A stretch of 64,000 nt of DNA from Antarcticibacterium arcticum (GTDB taxonomy: Bacteria > Bacteroidota > Bacteroidia > Flavobacteriales > Flavobacteriaceae): positions 1,116,001-1,180,000 of the forward strand of contig NZ_CP042476.1 in the NCBI RefSeq assembly GCF_007993795.1, given 5' to 3'. The position numbers and the translations under genes were made by a program. Numbering within the stretch: position 1 is the stretch's first letter; each line of letters starts with the position of its first letter. Positions 41,711-51,204 of this stretch are shown here, piece after piece. The notes beneath the pieces are model-generated. The model did not search any database. It saw only the letters and a program-made list of their open reading frames with translations, and was not told the origin of the DNA.

Positions 41711-44073
41711 ATAAAGAAATATACTTAGGAATTCTTTTCAGTCTTTTTACCTTCCTTTTAAACGCACAGGAATTTGGCACTTTGCAAGGAAGAGTGATTT
41801 CAGATTCTTCTGAGCCAGTGGCAAATTCTGAAGTAAGGTTATTGAACACTTCTTTTCAAACCCGTACTGGAGTCGATGGATATTTCTCCTTTCAGGAAGT
41901 ACCCTATGGCTCATATGTAATGAGTATTCAAAAGTCAGGGTTTTCAGAAACTATACGAAATATTACCGTCGATTCAGAAATAGCTGAACTTGAAGTGATT
42001 TTAAGTTCCGAAGGGGAACGCCTAAGGGAAGTGGTTGTAACTGCTCAAAAACGAGAGGAAATTATTCAGAAGATTCCCCTTAGTATTACAAGTCTTTCTG
42101 CTGAGAATATAGAACAGAGCCAGATCCAGAATGTGAATGATCTTACAGCAATTTCCCCTAACCTCTACGCCAGTGATCCGGGCGATCGCAGAACAGTAAC
42201 TTCTATAAGAGGGATCGTAACCACTTCTTACGATCCTGCCATTGCCACTTATATTGACGGTGTAAACCAGTATAACCTCGACACCTATATTACCCAGCTT
42301 TTCGACATTGAAAGAATTGAAGTTTTACGGGGACCACAAGGAACTCTTTACGGAAGAAATGCTATGGGTGGGGTTATCAATATCATAACTAAAAAACCTG
42401 AAGATGAAATGACTGTTTTTGGAGAGGCCACAGTGGGCAACTATAATCAACAGCGCTATATGGCAGGATTTAGGACTCCTTTAGGAGAAAAATTCTTTTT
42501 TGGAGCGGCCGCCCTTTATGAGGAAAGAGATGGATTCTATACCAATGAGTTCACCGGTTCGAGCTATGATGAACAATATAATTTCTCAGGAAATTACTAC
42601 CTGAAGTACCTCTTTAGCTCCACCTGGGATGCAACTGTAAATATTAAACATTTTACCGCTGAAAATAAAGGAGCTTTTCCTTTAAACGTTGGAATGGAGG
42701 CTGCTTTTGAAGATCCCTTTACTTTAAATCAAAATGAGATCTCCACCATGAAGGACAATACTTTCAATACTTCTTTGGTGATTGATCATAAAGGAAAAAA
42801 CCTAAATTTTAGTTCTCAAACCGCTTATCAACAGAATTACAGGTATTATGAAACTCCCATTGATGCAGATTTTTCTCCTCTGGATGCTCTGTCGATTATT
42901 AATGACTATGGAAAAGACTGGAATACAGTAAAAGTGGCTACACAGGAATTCCGATTCTCCTCTCCCAGCAGATCGGACAAAAACCTGGAATGGACTGCAG
43001 GAACTTATATGTTCTACCAGGAAAGCCCGGTAAAGCAAGCTACCCATTTTGGTGAAGATGCCGCCCTTGTGGGATCGGAGCAAACAAACTACTCGCTTAT
43101 CAATACCACCGAATCAACAGGTAAAGGAATTGCCTTTTTTGGGCAGCTAAATTATCAGCTTACTGATAAAATTGGGGTCATCGCTGGATTGCGATACGAT
43201 AATGAATACAAGAAGCAGTCTGTGCTTGGAGAATACCAGCTGGATTCTGATACCGAACCACAATTTGAATATCAACCTGACTCTACGGCCACTGCAAATT
43301 TCAATGCTTTCTCTCCAAAAATCGGCTTAACTTATGATCTTTCAGAAGAAAACCTCATCTTCCTTACCTACAGCCGTGGGTTCCGGGCCGGCGGACTTAC
43401 TCCTCTGAGTTCCGACCCTTCCCAGCCACCTTTATTTAAATATCAACCAGAGTTCAGTAACAATTATGAATTAGGTACAAAAAATTCCTTTTTGGAGAAT
43501 AAGCTGCTTGTGAATGCAACTCTATTTTATACGGAAGTGACAGACGTCCGGGTGCCAACGTTGGTATTGCCAGATGCAGTCATTGTTACCCGCAATACCG
43601 GAAGTCTTACCAGCAAAGGTTTTGAAGTAGAACTTCGTGCTTTGCTCACCCGTGGCCTTGAATTTAGTTATAACCTGGGCTTTACTGATGCGAGTTATGA
43701 ATCACTCCTTATAGCTCAGGATGGAAACGAGGTAAACCTGCAGGAAAACAAACAAATCTATACACCCGAGGTAACTTCTATGTTCTCACTCCAATATAAT
43801 TCAGATCTAGGATTTGGTAGTAACTGGAATTTCAGTGCCCGTGCAGAGTGGAAATACCTTGGAGAACAATATTTTGATCTTGCTAATAATCTAAGGCAGG
43901 AGCCATATAATTTATACAATGGAAACCTTGGATTTTCGTATAAAGATGTTGAACTAATGATATGGGGACGTAACATTTTTGACACCCGGTACATCAGTTA
44001 TGGGTATAATTTTGGTGCAGTTCACCTCGGAAATCCTGCTACTATGGGAATGACTATCCTTTTAGAGATGTAA
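41707..44073 (+). CDS. TonB-dependent receptor with carboxypeptidase-like N-terminal domain
   Basis: A 788-residue outer-membrane receptor. Signal peptide ending LNAQ at about residue 20; carboxypeptidase-regulatory-like domain about 22-100 (GTLQGRVISDSSEPVANSEV); plug about 105-225 with VVVTAQKREE and IERIEVLRGPQGTLYGRNAM; then the barrel, ending in the aromatic/hydrophobic ILLEM. The plug style resembles the siderophore and carbohydrate receptors of the FecA/IroN kind common in proteobacteria. No SusD partner is adjacent, so the substrate is unknown. It overlaps the TMEM220 gene by 4 bp. Confidence 0.9.
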   Translation: MNKEIYLGILFSLFTFLLNAQEFGTLQGRVISDSSEPVANSEVRLLNTSFQTRTGVDGYFSFQEVPYGSYVMSIQKSGFSETIRNITVDSEIAELEVILSSEGERLREVVVTAQKREEIIQKIPLSITSLSAENIEQSQIQNVNDLTAISPNLYASDPGDRRTVTSIRGIVTTSYDPAIATYIDGVNQYNLDTYITQLFDIERIEVLRGPQGTLYGRNAMGGVINIITKKPEDEMTVFGEATVGNYNQQRYMAGFRTPLGEKFFFGAAALYEERDGFYTNEFTGSSYDEQYNFSGNYYLKYLFSSTWDATVNIKHFTAENKGAFPLNVGMEAAFEDPFTLNQNEISTMKDNTFNTSLVIDHKGKNLNFSSQTAYQQNYRYYETPIDADFSPLDALSIINDYGKDWNTVKVATQEFRFSSPSRSDKNLEWTAGTYMFYQESPVKQATHFGEDAALVGSEQTNYSLINTTESTGKGIAFFGQLNYQLTDKIGVIAGLRYDNEYKKQSVLGEYQLDSDTEPQFEYQPDSTATANFNAFSPKIGLTYDLSEENLIFLTYSRGFRAGGLTPLSSDPSQPPLFKYQPEFSNNYELGTKNSFLENKLLVNATLFYTEVTDVRVPTLVLPDAVIVTRNTGSLTSKGFEVELRALLTRGLEFSYNLGFTDASYESLLIAQDGNEVNLQENKQIYTPEVTSMFSLQYNSDLGFGSNWNFSARAEWKYLGEQYFDLANNLRQEPYNLYNGNLGFSYKDVELMIWGRNIFDTRYISYGYNFGAVHLGNPATMGMTILLEM

Positions 44074-44178
44074 TTGGAGAAGAACACTTAAAGTCATCAC
44101 TATGGCCCTGCTATAGATTCAAGACTGATTCGGTACAAGAAATAATTGAAATATGAATAACTAAAAACCTCAAGTTAT

Positions 44179-44214
44179 AAAGCGGGAAATCCATCAAGGA
44201 GATCCCGCTTTTAA
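44179..44214 (+). terminator. Terminator after the second TonB receptor
   Basis: AAAGCGGGA pairs with TCCCGCTTT across a loop of about 15 bases, followed by T residues. Confidence 0.7.
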
Positions 44215-44320
44215 AAAAGTTAACCGGACTCTAATGATTCAAATATGAATAAAGCAATGAGAATTATGAAAATGTTTCTTTAAGCGACACCCATTCTTTT
44301 TTAGAACTAGGTGCAAACAA

Positions 44321-44797
44321 TTATTTTGGGGTCCTTGAAGATGAATGCATTTTAATTATTTTCCAATTACCGTCTGTCTTTTTTAGAACAGAGGTCGCTA
44401 CACCTTTTTTCTTTATGGTTTTTGCCTCGCTGTTTTCGCTTGGTTTGGTGACAATTGTATAAATATAAGTTTCGGTGGTAAATGCATACGGGGCATCTAC
44501 CTGCACGTCAATTTCATAATCTGAATATTCAAATTTACTGAAATGCCCCAATTCCGGACCTATATGATGTTCTATATAATTTGCATACGAACCTTCGACA
44601 CCGCCGGATTCAAAAATATGAGAGTCCTTGGCAAATAATTCAAATGTACCTTCGGTAGTTAGATTCTGCATAGCGTTCTTGTAATTTTTCATTACGTTTT
44701 TTACAGCCTCCTTTTCTGTATCCATATTTTGGCTGTAGATTCGTCCGGTTGAAAAAAACACCAGAATTAGAATTGTTGATAGTTTTAATATTTTCAT
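44321..44797 (-). CDS. Exported NTF2-like (DUF4440-type) protein
   Basis: A 158-residue protein with a signal peptide (ILKLSTILILVFFSTGRIYSQ, cleavage near residue 22). The rest is an NTF2-like fold of the SnoaL/DUF4440 kind: VKNVMKNYKNAMQNLTTEGT, then FAKDSHIFESGG, ending GNWKIIKMHSSSR. Such domains bind small hydrophobic ligands or act as enzymes on them. The ligand is unknown. It converges on the TonB receptor gene and has a long empty region upstream (44798-45190). Confidence 0.85.
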   Translation of the reverse strand: MKILKLSTILILVFFSTGRIYSQNMDTEKEAVKNVMKNYKNAMQNLTTEGTFELFAKDSHIFESGGVEGSYANYIEHHIGPELGHFSKFEYSDYEIDVQVDAPYAFTTETYIYTIVTKPSENSEAKTIKKKGVATSVLKKTDGNWKIIKMHSSSRTPK

Positions 44798-45190
44798 TAA
44801 TTGGATTTTTAAAGGTTTTTAATAGTTAAGTTTTCAATTTTTATTTAATTTATAGGAAAAACCTGTATATTTGGGTTTGATAATCTTTGAGATATCGTAT
44901 ACAATAGTTTTCTAGGAACTATACCGGATGGATATAACGGATTTGCAACAATTGGATTAAGAATTAGACCGGAAAAACTTGTCGTTTATAATCATTCCAT
45001 ATCTTCATCGAGATTATTTTAATATTGTTTACAAATAAACAATTATTTTTAAAATTAGAAATTGCAAGGAGGTAATTTTCAAAATCTCTTTTACACCTTT
45101 ATTTAATTTGTTTCAGATTTTAACAAAGCCAGAATCCAAACATAACCGGCTTAGCTTTTTCGATTATTATTAAATTATGTTCTCGCAAAT
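44798..45190. other. Intergenic region without a supported gene
   Basis: AT-rich, 393 bp between two minus-strand genes. I see no ORF, RNA fold or repeat that I can support. A TATATTTG box on the plus strand (44866-44873) has no gene behind it. Confidence 0.6.
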
Positions 45191-46507
45191 TCATTTCCCC
45201 GAAACCATCTTAAAAACCTTTCCGGTGTTACCCACAGGGCCTTCCTCATCGGTTGTGAGTACAAACATTTCTCCTTCCTTGTTCTGACCGAAAGACAATA
45301 AATAATGGCCAATTGAAGTAGAATTGGTCTGAGCAATTTTCAACTCTTGAAAATCCCACATGCCGGTTTCTTTTGGAGTTGAAACGAACACTGCTCCCGC
45401 AGGTTTTCCATGATGCTGTGTCCAGGTACCAAAAATGTATTTCCCGTCCAAACTTTTAAGTTCATTACCCCTGTAAACATAACCTCCTATTACGACCAGT
45501 CCTTTGCCTCCATCCTCAAGGCCACCCTGTTTAAACTCGATGACGGGATCTATTAGAGGGTTGCCCATCTTATCTTTTTCAGGACATTCCTCCTTTTCTT
45601 TATCGTTGTTATAGGCATTGAAACAATGCGTTCCTTCCTTCACATTCCAGCCATAGTTCCCGCCTTTTGTAATCACACTTATTTCTTCCCAAAGTACCTG
45701 TCCCGCATCTCCCGCGATGAGATCGTTGTTTCCATTCATGTCAAAGGAAAACCGGTATGGATTTCTAAGCCCATAGGCATAGATCTCATCCATTCCATCT
45801 TTATCTACAAAAGGATTGTCATCAGGAATATCATAAGGAGCTTCTCCATCCACATCAATTCTCAGGATACTGCCCAGCAGGTTCTGCTCCACATCCTGTC
45901 CATTCCCACCGGCATTTTCCCCATACCAGTCGAGTACATGGCCCATATCGATATCGTTTGCTCCTCCTCCATCGCCAAGGGCAATGTAGAGGTAATTGTC
46001 GGGTCCGAAGGCTAAAGTCCCTGCATTGTGATTGTCCTGTGGCTGATCTACCTTGAGAATGATCTTTTCTGAACCTTTGTCAGCCATATTGGGGTTATCC
46101 GGAGAGACCCTGAATTCTGAAATGTGGCTGGTATGATCCCAGTTCTCGGGACCATCTTGACTAAGTGGTGCACTATAATAGACGAAAAACCTTCCGTTTT
46201 CCCTGTAATCTGGGTGAAAAGCAAGTCCTAACAAACCTCGTTCTTCATGGGCATCTTTTAATTCAACTATTTTATTTTTCAGATTTAAAAATGGCTCTTC
46301 CAAAAGCCCTTTTTGGGGAGTATGAATTCGGATCACCCCTACCTGGTCAACAATGAAATATCTTCCGGATTCATCGGGAGATTCAACAAATGCGACCGGT
46401 GAAACTAGATTTTCAGCTATTAATTGTGTGTCTACTTTTTCCTGCGAAAAAGTTGCGAAGGAAATAGTAAATAAGCAGGTTAAGAAGAGAAAAGATCTAA
46501 TTTTCAT
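45191..46507 (-). CDS. Secreted PQQ-dependent sugar dehydrogenase-like protein
   Basis: A 438-residue protein with a signal peptide (SFLFLTCLFTISFATFSQ). It is a six-bladed propeller of the soluble glucose dehydrogenase/Hhip type: RGLLGLAFHPDYRENGRFFVYYSAP in parts (GLLGLAFHPDY, RFFVYYS), DNHNAGTLAFGPD with the catalytic His, YLYIALGDGGGANDID, and YAYGLRNPYRFSFD with the Arg. The family oxidises sugars using PQQ and Ca2+, but flavobacterial members are often of unknown substrate. It could supply electrons at the outer side of the membrane. It is monocistronic here. Confidence 0.9.
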   Translation of the reverse strand: MKIRSFLFLTCLFTISFATFSQEKVDTQLIAENLVSPVAFVESPDESGRYFIVDQVGVIRIHTPQKGLLEEPFLNLKNKIVELKDAHEERGLLGLAFHPDYRENGRFFVYYSAPLSQDGPENWDHTSHISEFRVSPDNPNMADKGSEKIILKVDQPQDNHNAGTLAFGPDNYLYIALGDGGGANDIDMGHVLDWYGENAGGNGQDVEQNLLGSILRIDVDGEAPYDIPDDNPFVDKDGMDEIYAYGLRNPYRFSFDMNGNNDLIAGDAGQVLWEEISVITKGGNYGWNVKEGTHCFNAYNNDKEKEECPEKDKMGNPLIDPVIEFKQGGLEDGGKGLVVIGGYVYRGNELKSLDGKYIFGTWTQHHGKPAGAVFVSTPKETGMWDFQELKIAQTNSTSIGHYLLSFGQNKEGEMFVLTTDEEGPVGNTGKVFKMVSGK

Positions 46508-46842
46508 AATGCTTTATCTTAGAGTGAATTAACTTATAATTAAACTAATAAAAAGGTACACAAAATGATTTACGAAGCTGGTTAATAGCCTGTTAAAAAG
46601 CTTCCTTTTACCACTGGAAACTCCTTTATTTCCTCAATCTCAAAACTATAGGAAGGAGGAACCAATATCTAGTTAATAGGAGCAAAGAAAAGTATCCCTT
46701 AATTAAACACTAAACTAATGTTATCATTTTCACAAACCTCTAGGATAAATGTTTCTAATGCTCCATAAAGCACCGGGATTTCCCCCTGTTACATTGTTCT
46801 CACCGGCAGTCTTTCACATCTGTTGAAATTATATTCTTTCTC
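46508..46842. other. Intergenic region without a supported gene
   Basis: 335 bp between the sugar dehydrogenase gene and the end of the glnS pseudogene. AT-rich with no convincing ORF, RNA or repeat; it must contain the promoter of the sugar dehydrogenase gene, but I do not see a clear consensus. Confidence 0.6.
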
Positions 46843-48519
46843 TCATTTTCTTTCCTGATATCCAGAACCTTCTCTTAGGCTTACTGTGCGGTTAAAAATT
46901 AAATTATCCGACCTACTTTCTTTGTCTACAACAAAATAGCCGGTACGCAGGAACTGTAAATGCTCTCCTAATTCTACTTCTCTTACGGCTGGTTCAACAA
47001 AGGCATTTATTACCCGGAGGGATTCAGGATTAATGGACGTAGTGAAATGTATATCCGTATAAGGTGAAGTGGAAGTAAATAGATGTTCATACAACCGAAC
47101 TTCTGCCGGAACTGAATGCATTACTGAAACCCAATGTAAAGTACCCTTTACCTTGCGGTTAGATTCAGTTGTGCCACTGCCACTCCGGCTTAAAGGGTCG
47201 TACGTACAGTATACTTCCAATATTTTATCCTGACTATCTTTGACTACTCCTTCTGCCCTTATAATATATCCTCCTTTTAATCTCACCTCCCGGCCCGGGG
47301 CTAAACCATAAAACTTACGGGAAGGATTTTCCTGACAATCATTTTCTTCAATATAAATTTCTCTCGAAAAAGGTGTTGCTCCTGTAAGAAAAGGAACTCT
47401 TGTATCTGAACCTGAATGGATTTGAAGATCCTCCTCTTTTCCTACTAAATAGTTTGTAATAACCAACTTTACCGGATTTAATACAGCCATTAACCTGGGG
47501 GCTATTTTGTTTAAATCTTATCTAACAAAAAACTCTAGTAAGGAAATTTCCGCAACCCCTTCCCGTTTTGTACCACCAGTTCCCTTTATAAAGTTTTTAA
47601 TGGCAGCAGGAGTATAACCCCTCCTCCGCATTCCACTAAGGGTTGGCATTCGTGGATCATCCCAGGACGCCACTACTCCATTTTCTATGAGTTGCGCTAG
47701 TTTTCTTTTACTCAATATAGTATGACTTAAATTTAGCCGGGGGAATTCCCGTTGCTTCGGCTTTCTTACTCCTGTTGTCCCTGGGATTTTGTCTAAAAAC
47801 CAATTGTACAATTCTCTATGAGGGGTGAATTCCAGAGTGGCAAATGAGTGACTTATTTTTTCAATAAAATCACACTGCCCATGCGCCCAATCATACATTG
47901 GATAAATTTTCCATGTAGAACCTGTCCGGTGGTGGTCCTTCTTTAGCATCCGGTACATTACCGGATCCCTCATTAGCATATTTTCAGCAGCCATATCAAT
48001 TTTGGCTCTTAAAACAGGACTTCCCTCTAAAACTTCCCCATCTTTCATTTTACAGAATAGTTCAAGGTTTTCCTGAACTGTTCTTGTTCTGAATGGACTA
48101 TTTGTTCCTGGTGTTGTTGGAGTTCCTTTTTGTTCTGCCATAATAGCAGAAGGTTGACTATCTACATAAGCATGGCCATTCTTTATTAAATCTACCGCCC
48201 AGACATAAAGCTGCTGAAAGTAATCAGATGCAAAAATTTCTTTTTACCAATGAAATCCGAGCCATTTAATATCTTTTTCAATGGAAAGGACGAATTCTTT
48301 TTCTTCACGTAATGGGTTGGTATCATCAAAACGTAAAAAAACTGGAGCATTATACTTCCTTCCAAGGCTGAAGTTTATAAATATGGATTTAGCATGGCCT
48401 ATATGCAGATATCCGTTTGGTTCTGGCGGAAACCTGAATTTTAGCTCCCCAATTTGATATCCCCCCGTTAAATCTTCTTCAACTATCTTGGCTATAAAAT
48501 TTTCTGGTACTTTTTTCAT
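46843..48519 (-). pseudogene. glnS: Glutaminyl-tRNA synthetase copy interrupted by two in-frame TAA codons
   Basis: The complete GlnRS frame, about 558 codons, is present without frameshift: N-terminal FRFPPEPNGYLHIGHAKS with HIGH, LRFDDTNP, the middle part with MRDPVMYRMLKK, KIYPMYDWAHG and LSHTILSKRKLAQL (the MSKRK-type motif), then the anticodon-binding beta domains (LKGGYIIRAEGVV, LHWVSVMHSVPAEVRLYEHL). The frame is cut only by TAA at 48244-48246 (after GFHW) and TAA at 47518-47520 (in R-stop-DLNKIAPR). In other GlnRS proteins the second site is Glu (REDLN), so a GAA to TAA change explains it. I infer a recently decayed second copy in accessory DNA. Confidence 0.88.
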
Positions 48520-48602
48520 TTTTGAAAAAAATTTATGGAGTAAGGAGACCGAAGAACTGCTAAAAGTAAAAGAAGAGCAGGCTTGAAAATTTATTTCTAC
48601 CT

Positions 48603-49571
48603 TTATTCCTCAGCAATCACATTGTTCCAGCTAAAGCCTTCACTTTTCAGTAAGCTTTTTAATATTCTTCTCCTCTCATTCAAATTTTTAGAATCAATTT
48701 CATTTATATAAGATGGTACATCCTGCTCATTTAACTGCTTTCCAATGTTTGGCAGACTTCGGGAAAAATTTTTATCCAGGTTTTGAAGAAAATTGGAAAT
48801 TGCGGCGCGCAGCAAGCCAATCTCCTCCTGTAAATTTTCTCCTTTATTCGAATAAACTATTATAGACAAGGCTTCATCTAACCTCGAAATATTAATAGAA
48901 AAACAATCTTTTTCTTCAGAGCGACTATAGTAATGAACAACGGGATAAGCCTGATGGCTCACAGAATGTTGATCTACTAATTCCTGAAGCGTATGAACTT
49001 GCTGATAGCTATAGGAAGGGTCTAAGGAGAGTAATTTATTTGCAATAATTTCGGGTTGGTTTCCAAGATTATTTATACTTTTTGCCAAAGTTCTTTTTCT
49101 TACTACAGCAGATGAAACAGAGATGAAGTAAGTCATTGAGCTGGTGAAAAAGATAAACCCAAAGAAGGAAAAACAACTTGTAACTACTTCAAAAAAAGGC
49201 GAAACAGGCTTAAAATTTCCCATTCCCAGAGTAGAAAGTATATAACCGGTAAAATAGAGCCGTTCCCAATTATACGCAGCTCTTCCGCTACTATTGGTTA
49301 TAGCCTCGGGGTTTGAAGAATAAACCAGGAAAAGTCCAAGCCAAATTAGGAGAAGCCACACAAAGAGTATCATAAGATTAACAAATAGGCCATGATAATC
49401 ATAAGCCTTCCTCCCAATAGTCCCGGCACAAAACTGAATTATTCTATCGGATAAGATTGCTACATTTTCCGAAATAAAACCCCCTCCGCTAGCAGAAAGG
49501 GTGGTGTAAAAGAAATCATGTATAGCTAATAATAGTATAATGAATCCCAGGATCAATAATGTTTCTGACAT
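48603..49571 (-). CDS. Ion channel-like membrane protein (K+ channel fold)
   Basis: A 322-residue protein. Predicted helices: about 3-24 (LLILGFIILLLAIHDFFY), about 68-85 (ILFVWLLLIWLGLFLVY), and about 128-150 (VVTSCFSFFGFIFFTSSM). Between the last two lies a pore-loop-like segment YFTGYILSTLGMGNFKPV, where K+ channels have T-V-G-Y-G-D. The filter is altered (TLGMGN), so K+ selectivity is not certain. The C-terminal 170 residues are soluble and may be a regulatory domain. The gene is just upstream of the glnS pseudogene on the same strand. Confidence 0.82.
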   Translation of the reverse strand: MSETLLILGFIILLLAIHDFFYTTLSASGGGFISENVAILSDRIIQFCAGTIGRKAYDYHGLFVNLMILFVWLLLIWLGLFLVYSSNPEAITNSSGRAAYNWERLYFTGYILSTLGMGNFKPVSPFFEVVTSCFSFFGFIFFTSSMTYFISVSSAVVRKRTLAKSINNLGNQPEIIANKLLSLDPSYSYQQVHTLQELVDQHSVSHQAYPVVHYYSRSEEKDCFSINISRLDEALSIIVYSNKGENLQEEIGLLRAAISNFLQNLDKNFSRSLPNIGKQLNEQDVPSYINEIDSKNLNERRRILKSLLKSEGFSWNNVIAEE

Positions 49572-49647
49572 TTCTTTAATTTATATAACGTTTGTACAAC
49601 CTAAATTTTCAATGTTTTGATATAGCCAATTTATCTGCAACACTAAG

Positions 49648-49833
49648 TTATCTTGAAAGCCTACAAAAAAACGAATCATTAGGTGCGACTACTTTCGCTC
49701 CTTTTGAAATAACTTGCACTTTCGGCTCGCAGAAGATTTCTTCTGCTATCCACCAACTCAATTCTACAATTACTATTGATGCGAAAATTAGAAACCATAT
49801 CCGCCTATTCGTTGCTCTCTCTAAGGATCTCAT
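49648..49833 (-). CDS. Possible small single-helix membrane protein
   Basis: A 61-residue ORF beginning MRSLERATNRRIWFLIFASI, with one convincing membrane helix (WFLIFASIVIVELSWWIA) after a basic N-terminus, then a short soluble tail ending FFCRLSR. The positive-inside pattern is what a real small membrane protein would show, but there is no homologue that I know. The opposite strand also has an ORF over the same region, which I reject. The 250 bp after it (49859-50106) hold nothing I can support. Confidence 0.3.
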   Translation of the reverse strand: MRSLERATNRRIWFLIFASIVIVELSWWIAEEIFCEPKVQVISKGAKVVAPNDSFFCRLSR

Positions 49834-50106
49834 AGTTTTTATTGCAAATCTCGTTTAGAAAAGGATAAATACTTACAACCCGTATACCCTCACCTGAGAA
49901 TTAATTAGGACTTGTAAAAGAGGTAGTATATAAACTTCTCCCATTATTAGAAGTGGTTTTAAGTCCAAAAATTTTAACCCGGGCATTTTTGAAGTCGTTC
50001 CTCTAAATTAGAATTTTTAAAAAAAAACTGGTTCAACTATTATGGAAAAATCATCAAATACTTCAATATTGTAGGTACTCCAGCCTTAATGGATCATCAG
50101 ACAAGG

Positions 50107-50450
50107 CTAAAGTTTTACAGTTCTCAGGCGCAGGGCATTTGCAATCACCAAGACAGAACTAAGGCTCATAGCCAACGCAGCAATCATTGGCAATAACAAT
50201 AATCCAAAAAATGGGTACAGCAGTCCTGCTGCAATTGGAATACCCAGGGTATTGTATACTAAAGCGAAAAAAAGGTTTTGTTTAATGTTCTTCATAACCT
50301 TTTGGCTCAAAATTTTAGCTTTGGTAATGCCTTTTAGATCTCCTTTAACAAGGGTAATTCCTGCACTTTCCATAGCAACATCTGTCCCGGTACCCATTGC
50401 TATCCTATATCAGCATGAGCTAGAGCAGGAGCATCATTTATTCCGTGGCC
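50107..50450 (-). pseudogene. C-terminal fragment of a copper P-type ATPase
   Basis: The end of a CopA-type ATPase: GINDAPALAHADIG, then after a frameshift near 50400 AMGTGTDVAMESAGITLVKG, and the last two membrane helices (FFALVYNTLGIPIAAGLLYPF, PMIAALAMSLSSVLVIANAL). The upstream catalytic part (TGES, CPC, DKTGT) is missing. It is a fragment of the same family as the intact CopB ATPase at 51205, but the CopA type, and cannot be functional. Confidence 0.85.
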
Positions 50451-50641
50451 AGTCTCCTTACTTATTGCTGAATCCTGCTTTTTTATCGGGTATAACCGGT
50501 GTTATGCCTGGAAGATATTTGTCTAATGTTCTTTGTCACAATGGGGACTACAGGATAGAAAATAGTTGGCGTGGATATCTTCGCAAAGGTTTGCCAGGGC
50601 ATACAGATTCTGTGCATAAATCGTATTAAAACCCACGTCCT

Positions 50642-50803
50642 TTGGGCAGAACCAACAAAAACAATGGACCCTTTATCCCTGGGCAACATCCTCTTTAAGG
50701 CTGCCAGTGTACCATTTACCTGACCCAGGTACGTTACATCGGTCACCAGCTTTGTGAACCAGGTAATCGGTGAGTTTATGCCATTGAAATGCCTGGAAAC
50801 CAT
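50642..50803 (-). pseudogene. Fragment of a short-chain dehydrogenase
   Basis: The frame reads SPITWFTKLVTDVTYLGQVN, then GTLAALKRMLPRDKGSIVFVGSAQ, which matches the middle of classical SDR oxidoreductases (EVTYLG.V.GTLAALRRMLPR..G.IV.VGSA). The nucleotide-binding start and the catalytic Tyr-Lys end are absent, so it is a remnant. The frame continues to 50483 but with sequence that no longer looks like an SDR. It lies between two pieces of a copA gene. Confidence 0.7.
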
Positions 50804-50945
50804 AGTTAATTGCTGCTTAATAACTTGTGAAATAGATTATGGGGTGTTGGTCAAATGCAAGTGAATTCATCCCAAAGGAGAATAAGAAAAGGGTAAGAAA
50901 GGGCAATTTATAGGCCTTTGGTTGCCTTCACCAGTGCTATAAGAA

Positions 50946-51129
50946 CCTGTCTTTGACAATGCGGCATTAGTTGATGTAAAGTAACCAAATCAGCTTTATC
51001 AACAACAGCTTCTGGAGGAATCATGCTAACTTAAACTGAGGTTACACCATCCACCTCTTGTAAAGCTTTTTCCACTGTTTGCCTGTGTCTTCCGCAGGAC
51101 ATTCCATTAACATTGAATTTTTGTAACAT
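50946..51129 (-). pseudogene. Fragment of a heavy-metal-associated domain (copA N-terminus or chaperone)
   Basis: From the ATG at 51129 the frame reads MLQKFNVNGMSCGRHRQTVE, then KALQEVDGVTSV, a stop at 51031-51033, and then in the same frame VSMIPPEAVVDKADLVTLHQ. This is an HMA copper-binding domain in which the usual CxxC has become CGRH and the second half is cut off by a stop. It fits the N-terminus of the decayed copA whose C-terminus is at 50107-50450. Confidence 0.75.
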
Positions 51130-51204
51130 GCTTTAAGATTGTTTATTTGATTTAATTTTTGATCTTTTTATCTAAGTTCATTATATCCAATTCTTTTTCT
51201 CTCA

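Noticed and set aside
44866..44873. TATATTTG promoter-like box on the plus strand
   Set aside because: No gene or RNA follows on the plus strand before 48 kb; chance match in AT-rich DNA.
46843..48519. TAA recoded as Glu in glnS
   Set aside because: Dozens of other genes in this window end at TAA, so the codon is a normal stop; recoding is not credible for one gene.
49592..49858. 88-residue plus-strand ORF
   Set aside because: Antisense to the more plausible single-helix ORF; no recognisable protein features.
50483..50641. Continuation of the SDR fragment ORF to its stop
   Set aside because: The sequence after VGSAQ no longer resembles an SDR, so I limit the fragment to 50642-50803.
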